Source: Methylobacillus rhizosphaerae (lineage in GTDB: Bacteria; Pseudomonadota; Gammaproteobacteria; Burkholderiales; Methylophilaceae). Taken from it: a stretch of DNA of 64,000 nucleotides. A program made the position numbers and the translations under genes. Numbering within the stretch: position 1 is the stretch's first letter; every line of letters begins with the position of its first letter. The notes beneath the pieces are model-generated. The model was not told the DNA's origin. It was given only the letters and a program-made list of their open reading frames with translations, and ran no database searches. Positions 37,755 through 47,746 of this stretch are shown piece by piece. Location: NCBI RefSeq assembly GCF_900187985.1, contig NZ_FZOA01000002.1, forward strand, positions 127,805-191,804. The letters run 5' to 3'.

Positions 37755-38943
37755 TATGCCGGACGCGCAAGGCCATTTTGGCCCTTATGGCGGCATTTTT
37801 GTTGCCGAAACGTTGATTGAAGCACTGGAAGAGTTGCGCGTCATGTATGAGCGCTATCGGCATGATCCAGAATTTCTGGCTGAGTTTGCCTATGACCTCA
37901 AGCATTTTGTTGGCCGTCCAAGCCCGATTTATTATGCTGAGCGATTAACGCAGAAAGTTGGCGGCGCAAAGATTTATCTCAAGCGCGAAGACCTCAACCA
38001 TACGGGCGCGCACAAGGTCAATAACACGATCGGCCAGGCCCTGCTTGCCAAGCGCATGGGCAAGCCGCGCGTGATTGCCGAAACCGGCGCAGGACAACAT
38101 GGCGTGGCAACTGCAACCATTGCTGCCCGCCTGGGGCTGGAATGTGTGGTCTACATGGGGGCTGAGGACGTCAAGCGCCAGGCTCCCAATGTATTCCGCA
38201 TGAAGTTGCTGGGTGCTACCGTCATTCCGGTTGAAAGCGGCTCCAAGACCTTGAAGGATGCGCTCAATGAAGCCATGCGCGACTGGGTCACGAATATTTC
38301 CAATACTTTCTACATCATTGGTACTGTCGCTGGACCGCACCCTTATCCAATGATGGTGCGTGATTTTCAGGCGGTCATCGGGATTGAGGCCAAGGAACAG
38401 ATGCAGGAAATGACCGGGCGCCAGCCGGATGCCGTCATCGCCTGTGTTGGTGGTGGATCCAATGCCATGGGGATTTTCCATCCATATATTGATGTTGACG
38501 GTGTGCGCCTCATCGGCGTTGAAGCTGCCGGGCACGGGATCGAGACCGGCAGGCATGCTGCGCCATTGACTGCCAACAGCCCAGCAGGGGTCTTGCATGG
38601 CAATCGTACCTATCTCATGCAGGATGAAAATGGCCAGATCATTGAAACACATTCTGTGTCTGCAGGCCTGGATTATCCAGGCGTTGGTCCTGAGCATGCG
38701 TGGCTCAAGGATATCAAGCGTGCTGAGTATGTCGCGGTGACGGATGATGAGGCAATGGAAGCTTTCCATACCTTGTGTCGTACCGAAGGCATTATCCCGG
38801 CACTGGAATCCAGCCATGCAGTGGCATATGCCATGAAGCTGGCAGCGACCATGTCACCGGACCAGGTGCTGCTGGTCAACCTGTCCGGGCGCGGCGACAA
38901 GGATATCAACACTGTAGCCAGCCTGGCTGGCATTACCCTGTAA
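37741..38943 (+). CDS. trpB: Tryptophan synthase beta subunit
   Basis: A 400-residue PLP enzyme that joins indole and serine. The PLP lysine Lys92 is in HTGAHKVNN; the phosphate-binding GGGSNAMG segment is near residue 237. ATG 37741, inside the end of trpF, gives the conserved N-terminus [23 protein letters not shown] precedes it by 9 nt. trpA starts 15 bp after its stop. Confidence 0.97.
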   Translation: MQLYDMPDAQGHFGPYGGIFVAETLIEALEELRVMYERYRHDPEFLAEFAYDLKHFVGRPSPIYYAERLTQKVGGAKIYLKREDLNHTGAHKVNNTIGQALLAKRMGKPRVIAETGAGQHGVATATIAARLGLECVVYMGAEDVKRQAPNVFRMKLLGATVIPVESGSKTLKDALNEAMRDWVTNISNTFYIIGTVAGPHPYPMMVRDFQAVIGIEAKEQMQEMTGRQPDAVIACVGGGSNAMGIFHPYIDVDGVRLIGVEAAGHGIETGRHAAPLTANSPAGVLHGNRTYLMQDENGQIIETHSVSAGLDYPGVGPEHAWLKDIKRAEYVAVTDDEAMEAFHTLCRTEGIIPALESSHAVAYAMKLAATMSPDQVLLVNLSGRGDKDINTVASLAGITL

Positions 38944-38958
38944 CTCTGGTTTCTACAC

Positions 38959-39756
38959 ATGTCACGTATTCAAGCAACTTTCGCGGCGCTGAAGTCGCAA
39001 GGCAAGAAGGCTCTGATTCCCTACATTACCGCTGGGGATCCTCATCCAAAACACACCGTGGCGCTGATGCATGCGATGGTACAGTCTGGTGCCAACATCA
39101 TTGAGCTTGGCGTGCCGTTTTCAGATCCCATGGCGGATGGGCCCGTGATTCAGCGGGCAACGGAGCGTGCGCTGGTGCACAAGGTCGGTTTGCGGGATGT
39201 GCTGGACATGGTGCGTGAGTTCCGCCGTACTGATGCCAATACGCCAGTGGTGCTCATGGGATATGCCAACCCGGTAGAAGCCATGGGGCAGGCCAATTTC
39301 GCCAGGCAGGCACATGAAGCCGGCGTGGATGGGGTACTGACTGTGGATTATCCGCCGGAAGAGTGCCAGGAGTTTGTGGAGTTGCTGCAGGCTGAGCAGC
39401 TGGCCCCGATTTTCCTGCTATCGCCAACATCGGATAAAAACCGGGTCGAGAAGATTGTGCGCCAGGCAGCCGGATTCGTGTATTACGTATCGCTCAAGGG
39501 TGTCACTGGATCGCAGAATCTGGATATTGCCGAGGTTGGTGCCAAGGTGCAGGCCATCCGTGGACAAACAGACCTGCCGATTGGTGTCGGTTTCGGGGTG
39601 CGCGATGCGGCGACTGCGAAAGCCGTGGCCAATGTGGCGGATGCGGTAGTGATCGGCAGCCGCATGATCCAGGAAATTGAACATTCCAGCGCAGACAATC
39701 TGCTGGATAATGTGGCGCAATTGACCACATCGTTGCGTGCGGCAATTGATGCATAA
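38959..39756 (+). CDS. trpA: Tryptophan synthase alpha subunit
   Basis: A 265-residue TIM barrel that cleaves indole-3-glycerol phosphate to indole for TrpB. Catalytic Glu49 ([11 protein letters not shown]) and Asp60 (MADGP) are intact, as is the phosphate site near GVGFGVRDA. Ends in a terminator that separates it from accD. Confidence 0.97.
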   Translation: MSRIQATFAALKSQGKKALIPYITAGDPHPKHTVALMHAMVQSGANIIELGVPFSDPMADGPVIQRATERALVHKVGLRDVLDMVREFRRTDANTPVVLMGYANPVEAMGQANFARQAHEAGVDGVLTVDYPPEECQEFVELLQAEQLAPIFLLSPTSDKNRVEKIVRQAAGFVYYVSLKGVTGSQNLDIAEVGAKVQAIRGQTDLPIGVGFGVRDAATAKAVANVADAVVIGSRMIQEIEHSSADNLLDNVAQLTTSLRAAIDA

Positions 39757-39769
39757 TATGTAAGTATTG

Positions 39770-39794
39770 ATGAAGGTCGCTGACCTTCATTTTT
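39770..39794 (+). terminator. Rho-independent terminator after trpA
   Basis: Stem ATGAAGGTC/GACCTTCAT (39770-39778 and 39782-39790) followed by TTTT. Confidence 0.8.
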
Positions 39795-39855
39795 CATGAA
39801 ATGATGTATGTCCAGCCTGTAGCTGGCAGCTTCGTTTTCTAAAAAAGGATGAACC

Positions 39856-40725
39856 ATGAGCTGGTTGCAAAAACTTCTGCCTCCAAAGATTAATCGCCCA
39901 TCAGGCAATAGCCGCAAGACAGTTCCCGAAGGACTGTGGAGCAAATGTCCTTCGTGCGAGGCTGTGTTGTACCGTACTGACCTGGAAAGCAATGCGGAAG
40001 TCTGTCCGAAGTGTTCCTACCATAACCGTATTTCAGCGCGTGCACGCCTGGACTTCCTGCTGGATGCAGAAGGGCGTTCTGAACTTGGGGCAGAGGTTCA
40101 ACCGGTTGATCCCTTGAAGTTCAAGGATAGCAAGCGTTATGTGGATCGCCTGAAGAGTACACAGTCCGACATGGAAGAAACGGATTCTCTGATCGTGATG
40201 CAGGGTAGCATCAAGACCATAGGCGTGGTGGCTGCGGCATTTGAGTTCAAGTTCATGGGCGGTTCGATGGGTTCTGTTGTGGGTGAGCGTTTTGCACGTG
40301 GTGTGCAGGCTGCCATTGATAACCGTACTCCTTTCATTTGTGTATCGGCCAGCGGTGGTGCGCGTATGCAGGAAGGCTTGTTTTCCTTGATGCAGATGGC
40401 CAAAACCAGTGCAGCCTTGACTCAGCTCAGCAAGGCCGGTTTGCCTTATATCTCGGTACTGACAGACCCGACCATGGGAGGAGTTTCTGCCAGTTTTGCC
40501 ATGCTGGGTGACGTGATTGTGGCTGAACCACAGGCATTGATAGGTTTTGCCGGACCTCGCGTGATTGAGCAGACGGTGCGTGAAACCCTGCCGGAAGGCT
40601 TCCAGCGTTCCGAGTTCCTGTTGGAACATGGCGCAATTGACATGATTGTGGATAGACGTGAAATGCGCGACAAGCTTGCCACGCTGATGACAAGCTTCAT
40701 GCGCCTACCTGCCAGTGCCGCATAA
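39856..40725 (+). CDS. accD: Acetyl-CoA carboxylase carboxyltransferase beta subunit
   Basis: A 289-residue subunit with an N-terminal zinc finger (Cys31, Cys34, Cys50, Cys53) and a crotonase-like domain with [18 protein letters not shown] near 159-176. With AccA it transfers carboxylate from biotin-AccB to acetyl-CoA, the first step of fatty acid synthesis. Conserved linkage trpA-accD-folC. Confidence 0.97.
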   Translation: MSWLQKLLPPKINRPSGNSRKTVPEGLWSKCPSCEAVLYRTDLESNAEVCPKCSYHNRISARARLDFLLDAEGRSELGAEVQPVDPLKFKDSKRYVDRLKSTQSDMEETDSLIVMQGSIKTIGVVAAAFEFKFMGGSMGSVVGERFARGVQAAIDNRTPFICVSASGGARMQEGLFSLMQMAKTSAALTQLSKAGLPYISVLTDPTMGGVSASFAMLGDVIVAEPQALIGFAGPRVIEQTVRETLPEGFQRSEFLLEHGAIDMIVDRREMRDKLATLMTSFMRLPASAA

Positions 40726-40743
40726 ACAATTGTTCAATACTCT

Positions 40744-42045
40744 GTGACATCATCTCTTCCAGTAACTCGTGATCTTGCGGGTTGGCTTGCCTATATAGAG
40801 GCATTGCATCCAGCTGCCATTGAAATGGGGCTGGATCGCGTTGAGTCTGTACGGCAGCGCCTGCACCTCAATCCCTCATTTCCTGTCATTATTGTGGCTG
40901 GCACCAACGGCAAGGGTTCCACATGTGCCGTGCTGGAAAGTATTTATCAGTCTGCGGACTATAAAACCGGGTGCTATACCTCACCACATTTTGTCCGCTA
41001 TAACGAGCGTGTGCGCATAGCGGGTACTGAAGTCGAGGATGCCATGCTGGTCCGCGCGTTTGAAGCCGTGGAACAAGCGCGAGGCGATATTGTCTTGACC
41101 TATTTTGAGTTTGGCACACTCGCGGCAGTCTGGCAGATGATAGAAGCTGGAGTGGACGTCGGCATACTGGAGGTGGGGTTGGGCGGCCGTCTGGATGCTG
41201 TCAATGTATTTACGCCCGTATGCAGTATTGTGACAAGTATAGACCTTGATCACATGGATTTTCTGGGCAATGACAGGGAATGCATCGGGCGGGAGAAAGC
41301 AGGCGTATTCCGTACCGGGGTGCCCGCGATTTGCGGTGATGATCATCCTCCTGCATCCCTGCAACAGCATGCTGTTGAAATCGGGGCGGATTTCCGGCGT
41401 ATCGGGCATGAGTTCGGCTTCAGCGAGCAGCCCGGCGGATGGCGTTATGAATCCGCCAGCGTGACATATGACCTGCCTTTGCCAGCGCTGGCTGGTGATT
41501 TCCAACTGAATAATGCTGCTGGCGTGATTAACGCGGTGGATGCTTTACGCCATATATTGCCCGTCACACTGGAGCATATGCAGCAAGGCTTGCAGCAAGT
41601 CACGCTCAATGGACGTTTCCAGCATTGTGGGCAGCACCCGCAAATTATTCTGGATGTGGCGCACAACCCGCATGCAGCGCTTGCACTTGCCTCCAACCTG
41701 GAAAGTCACCCGGTTCCGGGGCGCACGCTGGCAGTGTTCTCCATGCTGGCTGACAAGGATATTGCAGGTGTCTTGCAAGCCACTACCTCATATATTGATG
41801 CATGGTATGTTGCCAGCGTGGAACATGTGCGAGGTGCCAGTGTGGCGCAATTGCTGGAATTTCTTGCATCACAATTGATATCCAACCCGGTTTATACACA
41901 TGAAAGTGTCAGGGATGCATACCATCATGCCTGTATCGATGCGGGCGAAAATGATAGAATTATCGTCTTTGGTTCATTCTTTACCGTCGCCGATATTATG
42001 CGTGAGCTTGCATTCCCTCGGCCGGAAAAGCATGTACAACACTGA
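40744..42045 (+). CDS. folC: Bifunctional folylpolyglutamate/dihydrofolate synthase
   Basis: A 433-residue Mur-ligase-family enzyme that adds glutamate to dihydropteroate and folates, important for one-carbon carriers in a methylotroph. ATP loop GTNGKGST is near residues 55-62, the GLGGRLDAVN motif near 143 and DVAHNPHAA near 301. GTG is the only good start after accD (18 bp gap). Confidence 0.95.
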   Translation: MTSSLPVTRDLAGWLAYIEALHPAAIEMGLDRVESVRQRLHLNPSFPVIIVAGTNGKGSTCAVLESIYQSADYKTGCYTSPHFVRYNERVRIAGTEVEDAMLVRAFEAVEQARGDIVLTYFEFGTLAAVWQMIEAGVDVGILEVGLGGRLDAVNVFTPVCSIVTSIDLDHMDFLGNDRECIGREKAGVFRTGVPAICGDDHPPASLQQHAVEIGADFRRIGHEFGFSEQPGGWRYESASVTYDLPLPALAGDFQLNNAAGVINAVDALRHILPVTLEHMQQGLQQVTLNGRFQHCGQHPQIILDVAHNPHAALALASNLESHPVPGRTLAVFSMLADKDIAGVLQATTSYIDAWYVASVEHVRGASVAQLLEFLASQLISNPVYTHESVRDAYHHACIDAGENDRIIVFGSFFTVADIMRELAFPRPEKHVQH

Positions 42046-42071
42046 TTCAAACAAGAATAGTAGGATTTTTG

Positions 42072-42746
42072 ATGGCATCCGACCAATCGAATGATCAGGA
42101 ACTTCAGTTCAAGAAACGTGCGCGCAGGCGCCTTGTGGGTGCGGTCGCACTGGTATTGTTGATGGTGACCATCCTGCCTATGGTGCTGGATGATCGCAGC
42201 AGTAAAACACTTCCGCAGGACATCGCAATTCATATCCCAAGCCAGGATGGTCCTGAGTTTTCATCGAAAATCGAGCCATCCACTGAGCCCTCCGAAGAGA
42301 TTGTTTCCGAGCCGGTGCTGAATATCTCCGAACCGCAGGACGATGATCAGGATGATGAGGCGCCAGCACCGCGGCAGGAAGCCGCAAAGCCTGTCGTACC
42401 TCAGCCAGTCAAGAAGGAAACGCCTAAGCCAGAGGTCAAGCCGGTGGCGCCCAAGATGGAAGCTGCCAAGCCAGCACCCGTCAAGGAAAAGCCAGCAGCG
42501 CAACCTGTTGCAGCTGGGAGCTTTATTGTGCAAGTCGGCGTTTTTTCTGACCAAATTGCCGTCAAGGGATTGCAGGATAAATTATCGGACCAGGGGTTAA
42601 AGTCCTATACTGAAAATGTGGCCACGGCCAACGGTAACAAGACACGGCTGCGTGTCGGGCCGTTCGGCAGCCGCGATGCCGCAGATAAAGCACTGGGCAA
42701 GGTCAAGGCAGCAGGCCTTCCCGGAATGGTCATGAGCAATAAATAA
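42072..42746 (+). CDS. dedD: SPOR-domain cell-division protein (DedD-like)
   Basis: A 224-residue protein: cytoplasmic N-terminus, one transmembrane helix (about 22-42), a Pro/Lys/Glu-rich periplasmic linker and a C-terminal SPOR domain (FIVQVGVFSDQIAVKGLQ to RVGPFGSRDAADKALGKV) that binds denuded septal peptidoglycan. Located between folC and cvpA as in many proteobacteria. TAGGA precedes the ATG. Confidence 0.9.
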   Translation: MASDQSNDQELQFKKRARRRLVGAVALVLLMVTILPMVLDDRSSKTLPQDIAIHIPSQDGPEFSSKIEPSTEPSEEIVSEPVLNISEPQDDDQDDEAPAPRQEAAKPVVPQPVKKETPKPEVKPVAPKMEAAKPAPVKEKPAAQPVAAGSFIVQVGVFSDQIAVKGLQDKLSDQGLKSYTENVATANGNKTRLRVGPFGSRDAADKALGKVKAAGLPGMVMSNK

Positions 42747-42747
42747 C

Positions 42748-43239
42748 ATGACAGGTTTTGATTATGCAGTGCTGGTTATTATAGGTATTTCGGTACTGCT
42801 CAGCATGATGCGCGGATTTGTGCGCGAAGTGCTGGCACTGGTAAGCTGGGTAGTCGCGTTTATTGTTGCCAAGCTTTATACCTTGGAAGTCGCTGCCATG
42901 TTGCCGGATTCCATCCCCAATGAGGAACTCAAGTTCCTGGCAGCCTTTTTAATTTTGTTTTTGTCCTCATTATTGGTATGTAGCCTCCTGGCCATTGCCA
43001 TTGCGCAGATATTCAAAAGCGTAGGCTTGGGAAGCCTGGATCGTGCGTTAGGCGGTTTGTTCGGCTTTGCCCGGGGGATGCTGGTGGTGTTGACGCTAGT
43101 CCTGCTGGGCGGTCTGACGACTTTCCCCCAGGATCCGCGCTGGCAGAATGCAATGTTCAGCGCCCCATTGGAAGCCGTCGTGGCTAACATCCTGCCCTGG
43201 TTTCCGCAGGACATTGCAAAACATATTAAATACGACTAG
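42748..43239 (+). CDS. cvpA: CvpA-family membrane protein
   Basis: A 163-residue inner-membrane protein with four transmembrane helices, the Colicin V production family. Conserved RGFVREVLALVSW follows TM1. Directly upstream of purF (61 bp) as in E. coli; its biochemical role is unsettled. It begins one base after the dedD stop. Confidence 0.92.
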   Translation: MTGFDYAVLVIIGISVLLSMMRGFVREVLALVSWVVAFIVAKLYTLEVAAMLPDSIPNEELKFLAAFLILFLSSLLVCSLLAIAIAQIFKSVGLGSLDRALGGLFGFARGMLVVLTLVLLGGLTTFPQDPRWQNAMFSAPLEAVVANILPWFPQDIAKHIKYD

Positions 43240-43300
43240 ATTGAAGCTGATGGCTTGTTTCTGGTTGATTTCGAATCATTGTTCTTAAGGCATATAGTTT

Positions 43301-44836
43301 ATGTGTGGAATTATCGGTGTAGTCGGTAAAAACCCTGTCAACCAGCTACTTTATGATGGCCTGCTGGTCTTGCAGCATCGAGGCCAGGATGCTGCGGGGA
43401 TCGTTACCTGTGATGGCAATACCTTTTTCATGCATAAGAATAATGGCCTGGTGCAGGACGTTTTCCAGACCCGGCATATGCGTAGCTTGATCGGCAATGC
43501 GGGCATTGCGCACGTGCGTTATCCAACTGCAGGTTCTTCATCTGCTGCTGAAGCCCAGCCTTTTTATGTCAATTCGCCTTTCGGCATTGTATTGGGGCAT
43601 AACGGCAACCTGACCAACTCCGCGCAACTCAAGCAGGAAATGTTCCGCCAGGATTTACGCCATATCAATACCAATTCAGATTCAGAAGTCCTGCTGAACG
43701 TGTTGGCACATGAAATCGAAACCTCATCCCACAGTGCGGTATTGACTGCTGACATGGTGTTTGAGGCCGTGGCTGCAGTACACAAGCGCTGCCGTGGTGC
43801 TTATGCCGTAGTGGCCATGATTGCGAATTTTGGCTTGCTGGCTTTCCGTGATCCGAATGGCATTCGCCCCTTGGTGATAGGGAAGAATGAGACCGAGCAG
43901 GGCACTGAATATATCGTGGCCTCTGAAAGCGTGGCGCTGGATGTCCTGGGCTTTACGCTGGTACGGGATGTTGAGCCGGGAGAGGCAGTTTTTATTGACA
44001 TGGAAGGCAACTTTTTCTCCAGGCAATGTGCTGAAGCTCCCAAGCTCGCACCGTGCATTTTTGAGTATGTTTACCTGGCGCGCCCTGACTCCGTAATCGA
44101 CAATGTATCGGTATACCAGACACGCCTGCATATGGGGGAAAGTCTGGCTGACAAGATTGCACGCGAATGGAAGGATCTCAAGATCGATGTGGTAATTCCG
44201 ATTCCTGACACCAGCCGTCCCAGCGCATTGGAACTGGCCAATAAACTGAAACTGACTTATCGGGAAGGTTTCATCAAGAATCGCTATATCGGTCGTACTT
44301 TCATTATGCCTGGGCAGGCATTGCGCAAAAAATCCGTGCGCCAGAAGCTCAACCCCATCGGCATGGAATTTCAGGGCAAGAATGTACTGCTGGTGGATGA
44401 CTCGATCGTGCGCGGCACTACTTCCAAACAAATTGTCCAGATGGCGCGTGATGCAGGTGCAAGCAAAGTGTTCTTTGCTTCGGCTGCGCCTCCTGTGCGC
44501 TTCCCGAATGTGTATGGGATTGATATGCCCTCACGTGACGAGTTGCTTGCAACAGGACGTACGGACCAGGAAATCTGTGCTGAAATCGGGGCTGATGCAC
44601 TGATTTACCAGGACCTGGACGCCTTGATTACCTCTGTGCAGAAAAGTAATCCCGGAATAGAAGTCTTTGATTGTTCTTGTTTTGATGGTAATTACATTAC
44701 CGGGGATATTGATGAGGAGTACCTGAACCGCACAGAATCTGCCCGTGGAGATGGTGCGCAACAAGCACGGCCGGCCAATTCCATTACGCAGCTGGATCTG
44801 AACCTGGTTGCATCACGGGAAGAGGAGCTGGTGTAA
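43301..44836 (+). CDS. purF: Amidophosphoribosyltransferase
   Basis: A 511-residue first enzyme of purine synthesis (PRPP + glutamine). The N-terminal nucleophile is Cys2 (MCGIIGVVG) with RGQDAAGI and PTAGSS following; the PRPP-binding [17 protein letters not shown] is near residue 362. Normal length, no propeptide, as in the E. coli type. Confidence 0.97.
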   Translation: MCGIIGVVGKNPVNQLLYDGLLVLQHRGQDAAGIVTCDGNTFFMHKNNGLVQDVFQTRHMRSLIGNAGIAHVRYPTAGSSSAAEAQPFYVNSPFGIVLGHNGNLTNSAQLKQEMFRQDLRHINTNSDSEVLLNVLAHEIETSSHSAVLTADMVFEAVAAVHKRCRGAYAVVAMIANFGLLAFRDPNGIRPLVIGKNETEQGTEYIVASESVALDVLGFTLVRDVEPGEAVFIDMEGNFFSRQCAEAPKLAPCIFEYVYLARPDSVIDNVSVYQTRLHMGESLADKIAREWKDLKIDVVIPIPDTSRPSALELANKLKLTYREGFIKNRYIGRTFIMPGQALRKKSVRQKLNPIGMEFQGKNVLLVDDSIVRGTTSKQIVQMARDAGASKVFFASAAPPVRFPNVYGIDMPSRDELLATGRTDQEICAEIGADALIYQDLDALITSVQKSNPGIEVFDCSCFDGNYITGDIDEEYLNRTESARGDGAQQARPANSITQLDLNLVASREEELV

Positions 44837-44945
44837 CTTGACGTTGATATCCAGACAGGATTAGTATTGATTCATGCGCCGATTTGAGGAGATGTAGCAC
44901 TCAGCTTGCGGGCGCAATATAAATGCTGCTAAAGCGAGTTATTAC

Positions 44946-44986
44946 AAGCCCGTTTTAGCCATGAAGTGCTACAACGGGCTTTTTTA
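44946..44986 (+). terminator. Rho-independent terminator after purF
   Basis: Stem AAGCCCGTT/AACGGGCTT (44946-44954 and 44973-44981), extended by inner TAGC/GCTA, followed by TTTTT. Separates purF from metZ. Confidence 0.85.
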
Positions 44987-45038
44987 TGCCCGGGTGATTG
45001 ATTATTGAACCCGATGATGGGTGGAAAGGTGGAAAAGT

Positions 45039-46217
45039 ATGAGTCAGCATGAGTGGCATGCCGAAACCCTGAGTGTACGTGCAGGTAGTGAGCAAACGGA
45101 GTTCGGCGAGAATTCCGAGGCCATGTTCCTGACTTCCAGTTTCGTGTTTGAAAGTGCAGCACACGCTGCCGCACGTTTTGGAGGCAAAGAGCCGGGTAAC
45201 ATCTACTCCCGTTTTACCAACCCTACGGTCACCATGTTCCAGAACAAACTGGCTGCTCTTGAAGGGGCTGAATTCTGCGTGGCGACATCATCCGGCATGT
45301 CTGCCATTCTGGCATGCGTCATGGGCTTGTGTTCCGCAGGGGACCATGTAGTAGCCTCGCGCAGCCTTTTTGGCACCTCGGTACAACTGTTCAGCAACAT
45401 CCTTAAACGCTGGGGGCTGGAAACGACATTTGTTTCCTTGTCTGATGCGGATGCCTGGAAATCAGCAGTGCAGCCGAATACCAAACTGTTTTTTGTGGAA
45501 ACCCCTTCCAATCCATTGACTGAAGTGGCTGATATTGCCTCATTGGCAGAGATTGCCCATCAGGCAGGCGCGTTGCTGGTTGTGGACAATTGTTTCTGCA
45601 CGCCTGCTATACAAAAACCCCTGGCGCTCGGTGCCGATGTGGTGGTGCATTCCGCTACCAAGTACATTGATGGGCAGGGGCGTTGCCTGGGCGGAGCAGT
45701 GCTGGGACGCAAGGATGTGCTGGAGCCGGTATACGGATTCCTGCGCACGGCAGGCCCGACCATGAGCGCTTTCAATGCATGGGTGTTCCTGAAGGGGCTG
45801 GAAACTCTGCATGTTCGCATGGAAGCACATGCGCGAAATGCATTGGCGTTGGCGCAGTGGTTGGAGCAGCAGCCCAGAGTTGAGCGTGTATATTACCCCG
45901 GTTTGCCCTCACATCCGCAACATGAACTTGCCTCGCGGCAGCAGAAAAGTGGTGGGGCAATCGTATCTTTCGATGTCAAGGGAGGACAGCCCGCAGCCTG
46001 GCATTTGATTGATTCAACCCGGATGATTTCCATTACGGCTAATCTTGGTGATGCCAAGAGTACGATTACGCATCCGGCCACCACTACGCATGGACGTGTC
46101 AGTGCAGAAGCCCGCGCTGCAGCTGGCGTAGGGGATGGACTGGTGCGCGTGGCGGTTGGCTTGGAGCACATCGAGGACCTGAAGGCAGATCTGGCATGGC
46201 TGGCTACTACAGATTGA
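45039..46217 (+). CDS. metZ: O-succinylhomoserine sulfhydrylase
   Basis: A 392-residue Cys/Met-metabolism PLP enzyme that makes homocysteine from O-succinylhomoserine and sulfide. PLP lysine lies in VVHSATKYIDGQGRCLGG near residue 205; SSFVFESAAHAAARF and STITHPATTTHGR are family marks. Conserved neighbour of purF in betaproteobacteria. Start 45039 follows GGAAAAG; in-frame ATG-like codons upstream lack a ribosome site. Confidence 0.93.
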   Translation: MSQHEWHAETLSVRAGSEQTEFGENSEAMFLTSSFVFESAAHAAARFGGKEPGNIYSRFTNPTVTMFQNKLAALEGAEFCVATSSGMSAILACVMGLCSAGDHVVASRSLFGTSVQLFSNILKRWGLETTFVSLSDADAWKSAVQPNTKLFFVETPSNPLTEVADIASLAEIAHQAGALLVVDNCFCTPAIQKPLALGADVVVHSATKYIDGQGRCLGGAVLGRKDVLEPVYGFLRTAGPTMSAFNAWVFLKGLETLHVRMEAHARNALALAQWLEQQPRVERVYYPGLPSHPQHELASRQQKSGGAIVSFDVKGGQPAAWHLIDSTRMISITANLGDAKSTITHPATTTHGRVSAEARAAAGVGDGLVRVAVGLEHIEDLKADLAWLATTD

Positions 46218-46284
46218 GGTGGAACGGTATTCTTGCGGTATAGTACTCAATACAGAGATTTTTAACTGATCAAGGAGTGAAAGT

Positions 46285-46575
46285 ATGAGTCTGAAAGATG
46301 AATATGTAGAAAAGCTCAAGGCACAACTGGATGAGTGGAGTGCTGATATTGATGTACTGGATGCCAAAGTGCGCAAGACTGATGCCGAGCTGCGCATCAA
46401 ATATGATGAGCAGGTGTCTGCGCTGAAGCTCAAGCGCGAGGAAGCCAAGGTGAAGCTGGCTGAAGTTCAGTCCTCTGCCGGGGAGGCCTGGAAGGAACTC
46501 AGGAAAGGTAGTGATGAGGCCTGGGAGTCTATCAAGAGTGCAATTGCCGAGGCACGCAAGAAATTTAATGAGTAG
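46285..46575 (+). CDS. Small coiled-coil protein
   Basis: A 96-residue, Lys/Glu/Ala-rich protein with uninterrupted heptad-like helix over most of its length (VEKLKAQLDEWSADIDVLDA to AEARKKFNE). It has no cysteine, no signal and no membrane helix, so it is cytoplasmic. It resembles apolipoprotein- or LEA-like stress proteins found widely in betaproteobacteria. AAGGAG ribosome site. A TATAGT hexamer 40 bp upstream suggests its own promoter. Function unknown. Confidence 0.82.
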   Translation: MSLKDEYVEKLKAQLDEWSADIDVLDAKVRKTDAELRIKYDEQVSALKLKREEAKVKLAEVQSSAGEAWKELRKGSDEAWESIKSAIAEARKKFNE

Positions 46576-46629
46576 TGTAATCGACTACAATACGCAATTT
46601 TCTGAATAACAGGCGAGGAGGGCACATTA

Positions 46630-46851
46630 ATGAAAACATCGATTGTCGTTGGGGTGCTACTGGTTATCCTGGGGGCTGCAGCCCTGGTTTACAAGGGATT
46701 TAGCTTCACGCAGGAAGAAACTGTAGTACAGCTTGGCTCATTGAAAGCGACTGCTGAAGTTGAAAAGGATGTCGTGATTCCAGATGTGCTGGGAATTGCT
46801 GCGATTGTGGCCGGTATAGCCTTGGTGGCGCTCGGGGCCCGTAAAAAATAA
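46630..46851 (+). CDS. DUF3185-family small membrane protein
   Basis: A 73-residue protein with two transmembrane helices (VVGVLLVILGAAALVYKG and VLGIAAIVAGIALVALGA) joined by a charged loop, characteristic of DUF3185. 54 bp after the coiled-coil gene and probably cotranscribed. Function unknown. Confidence 0.82.
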   Translation: MKTSIVVGVLLVILGAAALVYKGFSFTQEETVVQLGSLKATAEVEKDVVIPDVLGIAAIVAGIALVALGARKK

Positions 46852-46870
46852 GCGGGTGTAGTGATGAAAT

Positions 46871-46899
46871 AAAAAACGGGACATAAGTCCCGTTTTTTT
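46871..46899. terminator. Bidirectional rho-independent terminator
   Basis: Stem AAAAAACGGGAC/GTCCCGTTTTTT (46871-46882 and 46887-46898) between the DUF3185 gene and the convergent peroxiredoxin gene. Confidence 0.92.
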
Positions 46900-46917
46900 A
46901 TGCTGTATCAACCTGGA

Positions 46918-47520
46918 TTAGAGGTTGGATGCATTTTCAGCCAGGTATTTTGCAACTCCTTCTGGAGAAGCGTTCATGCCTGCTTTGCCTTTTTTCCAGC
47001 CGGCTGGGCAAACTTCACCATGCTCTTCAACAAATTGCAGAGCATCAACTACGCGCAACATTTCATCAATATCACGACCCAGTGGCAGGTCATTGACAAC
47101 CTGGTGTACCACAACGCCATCCTTGTTGATCAGGAAAGAGCCGCGGTAAGCCACACCACCATCAGACTCAACATCGTAAGCCTTGGCGATGTCGTGGCGG
47201 ATGTCCGCTACCAGCGGGTAGCCTACTTTGCCAATGCCGCCATTGTCGACTGGTGTGTTTTTCCATGCCAGGTGAGTGAAATGAGAGTCGATGGAAACAC
47301 CAATCACTTCCACACCGCGTGACTTGAAATCTTCCAGACGATGATCAAAGGCGATCAGTTCGGAAGGGCAGACAAATGTGAAGTCCAGTGGATAAAAGAA
47401 GATAACGGCAGGTTTGCCTTTGATGTGTTGGGAAAGGTTGAAGTCTTCCTTGATGGAATTATCACCCAGTACTGCTGCTGCAGTGAAGTCTGGAGCTGGT
47501 TTGCCAACTAAAACGGCCAT
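46918..47520 (-). CDS. Typical 2-Cys peroxiredoxin (AhpC/Prx1 type)
   Basis: A 200-residue thiol peroxidase that reduces H2O2 and organic hydroperoxides. Peroxidatic Cys51 is in FTFVCPSE and resolving Cys171 in EVCPAGW, so it is a typical dimeric 2-Cys enzyme. A GGIG segment at 94-97 resembles the GGLG motif of peroxide-sensitive enzymes, but the C-terminal YF motif is absent. No reductase subunit gene (ahpF) is adjacent, so thioredoxin is the likely reductant. Divergent from gyrA. Confidence 0.93.
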   Translation of the reverse strand: MAVLVGKPAPDFTAAAVLGDNSIKEDFNLSQHIKGKPAVIFFYPLDFTFVCPSELIAFDHRLEDFKSRGVEVIGVSIDSHFTHLAWKNTPVDNGGIGKVGYPLVADIRHDIAKAYDVESDGGVAYRGSFLINKDGVVVHQVVNDLPLGRDIDEMLRVVDALQFVEEHGEVCPAGWKKGKAGMNASPEGVAKYLAENASNL

Positions 47521-47701
47521 GTGCTTTCTCCTTATGTGCTGATTGGTCTTGTAAAACGCGATAGCCTAAATCAAGTCGGGGCAAATTTCTAATGAATTTT
47601 GCAATTGGCACGGCAATAGTAACGGTGGTCATGCCAGTAACAACACTGCAATTCATTGAGGCTCAAGGATTAAATCCCGACATGCTTTGGTAAGCGTATC
47701 G

Positions 47702-47735
47702 TGCTAGAATCAGAGACTTTAAGCCACTTTAAGCC
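47702..47735 (+). promoter_or_regulatory. Candidate extended -10 promoter of gyrA with tandem repeat
   Basis: TGC-TAGAAT (47702-47710) is an extended -10 box. Immediately downstream lies a perfect tandem ACTTTAAGCC repeat (47716-47725 and 47726-47735) covering the predicted start point. The -35 is poor. Confidence 0.4.
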
Positions 47736-47746
47736 GATAGCCAATA

